The notes beneath the pieces are model-generated. The model worked only from the letters and a program-made list of their open reading frames with translations, was not told the origin of the DNA and ran no database searches. Shown here in pieces: positions 62,245-64,000 of a stretch of 64,000 bases of DNA (its first letter is position 1; each line of letters starts with the position of its first letter). Both the position numbers and the translations under genes were made by a program. The stretch is from positions 1,648,501 to 1,712,500 of the forward strand of contig JADJYQ010000001.1 of the NCBI GenBank assembly GCA_016719615.1, read 5' to 3'. The stretch comes from Saprospiraceae bacterium. GTDB taxonomy: Bacteria; Bacteroidota; Bacteroidia; Chitinophagales; Saprospiraceae.

Positions 62245-64000
62245 ATGAAAGGACAGCCTTTGTTATTTGAAATAAATACAATGACTCCGTTAATGGAGCA
62301 ATATTATGCCATGAAGGCAAAGCATCCAGATGCGATATTGCTTTATAGAGTGGGAGATTTTTATGAAACCTTTGGCGAAGATGCCATTACTACTTCTAAA
62401 ATTTTAGGCATTGTGTTGACCAAACGCAATAATGGTGGTTCAGACATTGAATTGGCAGGTTTCCCACACCATTCCCTTGATGTTTATTTACCGAGACTTG
62501 TAAGGGCCGGCTTTCGGGTCGCATTGTGCGAGCAACTTGAAAAGCCCGTTAAAGGAAAAAAAATTGTGAAACGCGGTATCACAGATGTCATCACACCCGG
62601 AGTTACTACTGATGATAAATTATTAGATGTCCGGAAAAATAATTTTTTAGCTGCCATTCATTTTTCAATTGAGAAAATTGGAATCGCTTTGGCAGATATA
62701 TCAACAGGCGAATTTTATCTTTCAGAAGGAGATATTCCTTATATCAAAAAATTACTTGAAAGTTTTAATCCATCTGAGATCATTATTTCCAGACAGCGAA
62801 TCACAGAATTTGAAAAAATATTTGGAGATCAGTTTTATTCTTATGGTTTAGAAGAATGGATTTTTCAAAGTGATTTTGGCAAAACAAAACTCCTTGACCA
62901 TTTTAAAGTCAACAGTCTTAAGGGATTTGGCATCGAAGAATACAATATAGGTCAAATAGCGGCTGGTGTCATATTGCATTATTTAGACACCACCGAAACT
63001 AAAAATCCATCACATTTATCAAGTATCAGCAGATTATCGAATGATGATTTCGTATGGATGGATCGATTCACCATTCGAAATCTAGAATTGATAGAGCCAA
63101 TTCATCCCGAAGGCAAAACCTTATTATCTATCATAGATCGCACACAAACCCCGATGGGATCGAGATTACTTCGAAAGTGGATCGTACTTCCCCTCATGGA
63201 TGTAGCTAAAATTCAATCCAGGCTCGACATGGTTGAAAGTGTTATCAATGATCAAAAATTAACTGATGAGTTGGAATCATTACTACATCAATTCGGTGAT
63301 TTGGAAAGATTGGTTTCAAAAATTCCATTGCGAAGGATTTCACCCAGAGAAATTAATCATATTAAAAAGTGCCTCAAATTATTAAAGCCACTCAAGTCAC
63401 TTTTAGAAAATCAAACCAATCATAATCTAAAAACAATTGGAAACCAAATTCAAAATTGCGATGATCTTTGTCAGCTAATAGACTTGCAATTGGCAGATGA
63501 TGCTCCAAATCAAACCAATAAAGGTGGTATCTTTAAATCAGGTTGTTCGTCAGAATTAGATGAATTAAAATTCGTACTCACCCATTCAAAAGATCTTTTG
63601 GTTGAAATCCAAATGAAAGAAGCCGTAGCAACCGGGATCAACAATTTAAAAGTCGGATACAACTCTGTTTTTGGTTATTATCTAGAAGTTACCAATAAAT
63701 TTAAAAATCAAGGACTCATTCCCGACCATTGGATACGCAAACAAACAATGTCTACGGGAGAACGTTATGTAACAGAAGAACTTAAAAATCTGGAAGTTAA
63801 AATTTTGGGAGCTGAAGAAAGAATTATTCAAATTGAAGAAGATCTGTTTGAAAAACTCATTGATTTAATTCAAGAATACCTTTTACCATTGCAGCAAAAC
63901 GCAAAAAATATTGCCACCATAGACGTTGTTCATTCATTCGCGAAAACTGCAATGACGCTTTCTTTTTCAAAGCCATTATTAGATGATGGCAAAATTATAG
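62245..64000 (+). CDS. mutS: DNA mismatch repair protein MutS, N-terminal part (runs off the window)
   Basis: Begins at ATG 62245 (MKGQPLLFEINTM) and remains open to the window edge, 585 codons. The mismatch-reading domain I has the Phe-x-Glu motif in VGDFYETFGEDA (about 36-47). This is followed by HHSLDVYLPRLVRAG, CEQLEKPVKGKKIVKRGITDVITPG (domain I end), the connector and lever domains (LLSIIDRTQTPMGSRLLRKW) and the clamp (KVGYNSVFGYYLEVTNKF, STGERYVTEELKNLE). The ATPase domain lies beyond 64000. Spot-translation of all domains shows no frameshift in this part. It recognises mismatches and small indels with MutL after replication. Confidence 0.95.
   Translation, partial: MKGQPLLFEINTMTPLMEQYYAMKAKHPDAILLYRVGDFYETFGEDAITTSKILGIVLTKRNNGGSDIELAGFPHHSLDVYLPRLVRAGFRVALCEQLEKPVKGKKIVKRGITDVITPGVTTDDKLLDVRKNNFLAAIHFSIEKIGIALADISTGEFYLSEGDIPYIKKLLESFNPSEIIISRQRITEFEKIFGDQFYSYGLEEWIFQSDFGKTKLLDHFKVNSLKGFGIEEYNIGQIAAGVILHYLDTTETKNPSHLSSISRLSNDDFVWMDRFTIRNLELIEPIHPEGKTLLSIIDRTQTPMGSRLLRKWIVLPLMDVAKIQSRLDMVESVINDQKLTDELESLLHQFGDLERLVSKIPLRRISPREINHIKKCLKLLKPLKSLLENQTNHNLKTIGNQIQNCDDLCQLIDLQLADDAPNQTNKGGIFKSGCSSELDELKFVLTHSKDLLVEIQMKEAVATGINNLKVGYNSVFGYYLEVTNKFKNQGLIPDHWIRKQTMSTGERYVTEELKNLEVKILGAEERIIQIEEDLFEKLIDLIQEYLLPLQQNAKNIATIDVVHSFAKTAMTLSFSKPLLDDGKII

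Noticed and set aside
1..64000. CRISPR arrays, insertion sequences, integrases, attachment sites, origin of replication
   Set aside because: No regular direct repeats, transposase motifs or clustered DnaA boxes were noticed on reading both strands.

Overview
The window looks like ordinary core chromosome of an aerobic member of the Bacteroidota, most likely from the Saprospiria/Chitinophagia side of the phylum (inferred from gene content, not from a search). Pointers are five secreted proteins with type IX secretion (T9SS) C-terminal sorting domains, a PorP/SprF protein and a PorE-like OmpA protein, a SecD-SecF fusion, the bacillithiol deacetylase BshB1, the rpmB-rpmG-DUF4295-ftsY string, DUF3276, two carboxypeptidase-regulatory/TonB receptors, AT-rich DNA, and -7 boxes of the form TAnnTTTG instead of sigma70-type promoters.

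Layout. 0-10 kb: end of a CBS-domain protein, NlpC/P60 hydrolase, PorP/SprF, an overlapping minus-strand run GT4-GT2-ribB, then lolD-SCO1-cytochrome c and a TonB receptor. 10-21 kb: VWA+MoxR pair, signal peptidase I, a metal/cobalamin-binding protein, a secreted subtilase, tRNA-Arg(ACG), rpmB-rpmG-DUF4295-ftsY, and a large SprB-repeat surface protein with a CxxCH site. 21-35 kb: lepA, a lipoprotein, threonine aldolase, etfB-etfA-bifunctional nuclease, a TPR protein, dapF, HtrA, an acyl-CoA carboxylase beta subunit, a transglutaminase-like orphan, fabH-bshB1. 35-47 kb: a conserved 'AsnB-like' family, a VWA membrane protein, ComEC-ComEA, fructose-bisphosphatase, an ABC exporter, DUF3276, a metzincin-like secreted protease, a sugar nucleotidyltransferase. 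47-64 kb: DUF1800-DUF1501, ferredoxin reductase plus ferredoxin, MscS, PorE-like protein, secDF, a second TonB receptor, a T9SS cargo, a TerB-like protein, and the first 585 codons of mutS, which runs off the window.

The genes group into envelope biogenesis and export (lepB, ftsY, secDF, lolD, T9SS parts and cargos), respiration and redox (SCO1, cytochrome c, ETF, ferredoxin pair), translation (tRNA-Arg, L28, L33, lepA), DNA uptake and repair (ComEC, ComEA, mutS) and central metabolism (fbp, dapF, ribB, carboxylase). No CRISPR array, insertion sequence, prophage, integrase or recognisable defence system was seen.

The most striking property is technical. Eight otherwise conserved genes, several normally essential, carry nine single-base frameshifts, most of them explicable by one missing or extra base in a short homopolymer; in each case the repaired length is a multiple of three and restores family motifs. 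This points to sequencing or assembly indels, and I annotate these as full-length frameshifted genes. The best biological candidates are a metzincin-like protease with an HExxxH (not HExxH) zinc motif, an uncharacterised transglutaminase-like protein with a small secreted partner, and a haem-type CxxCH motif at the front of a SprB-repeat adhesin.
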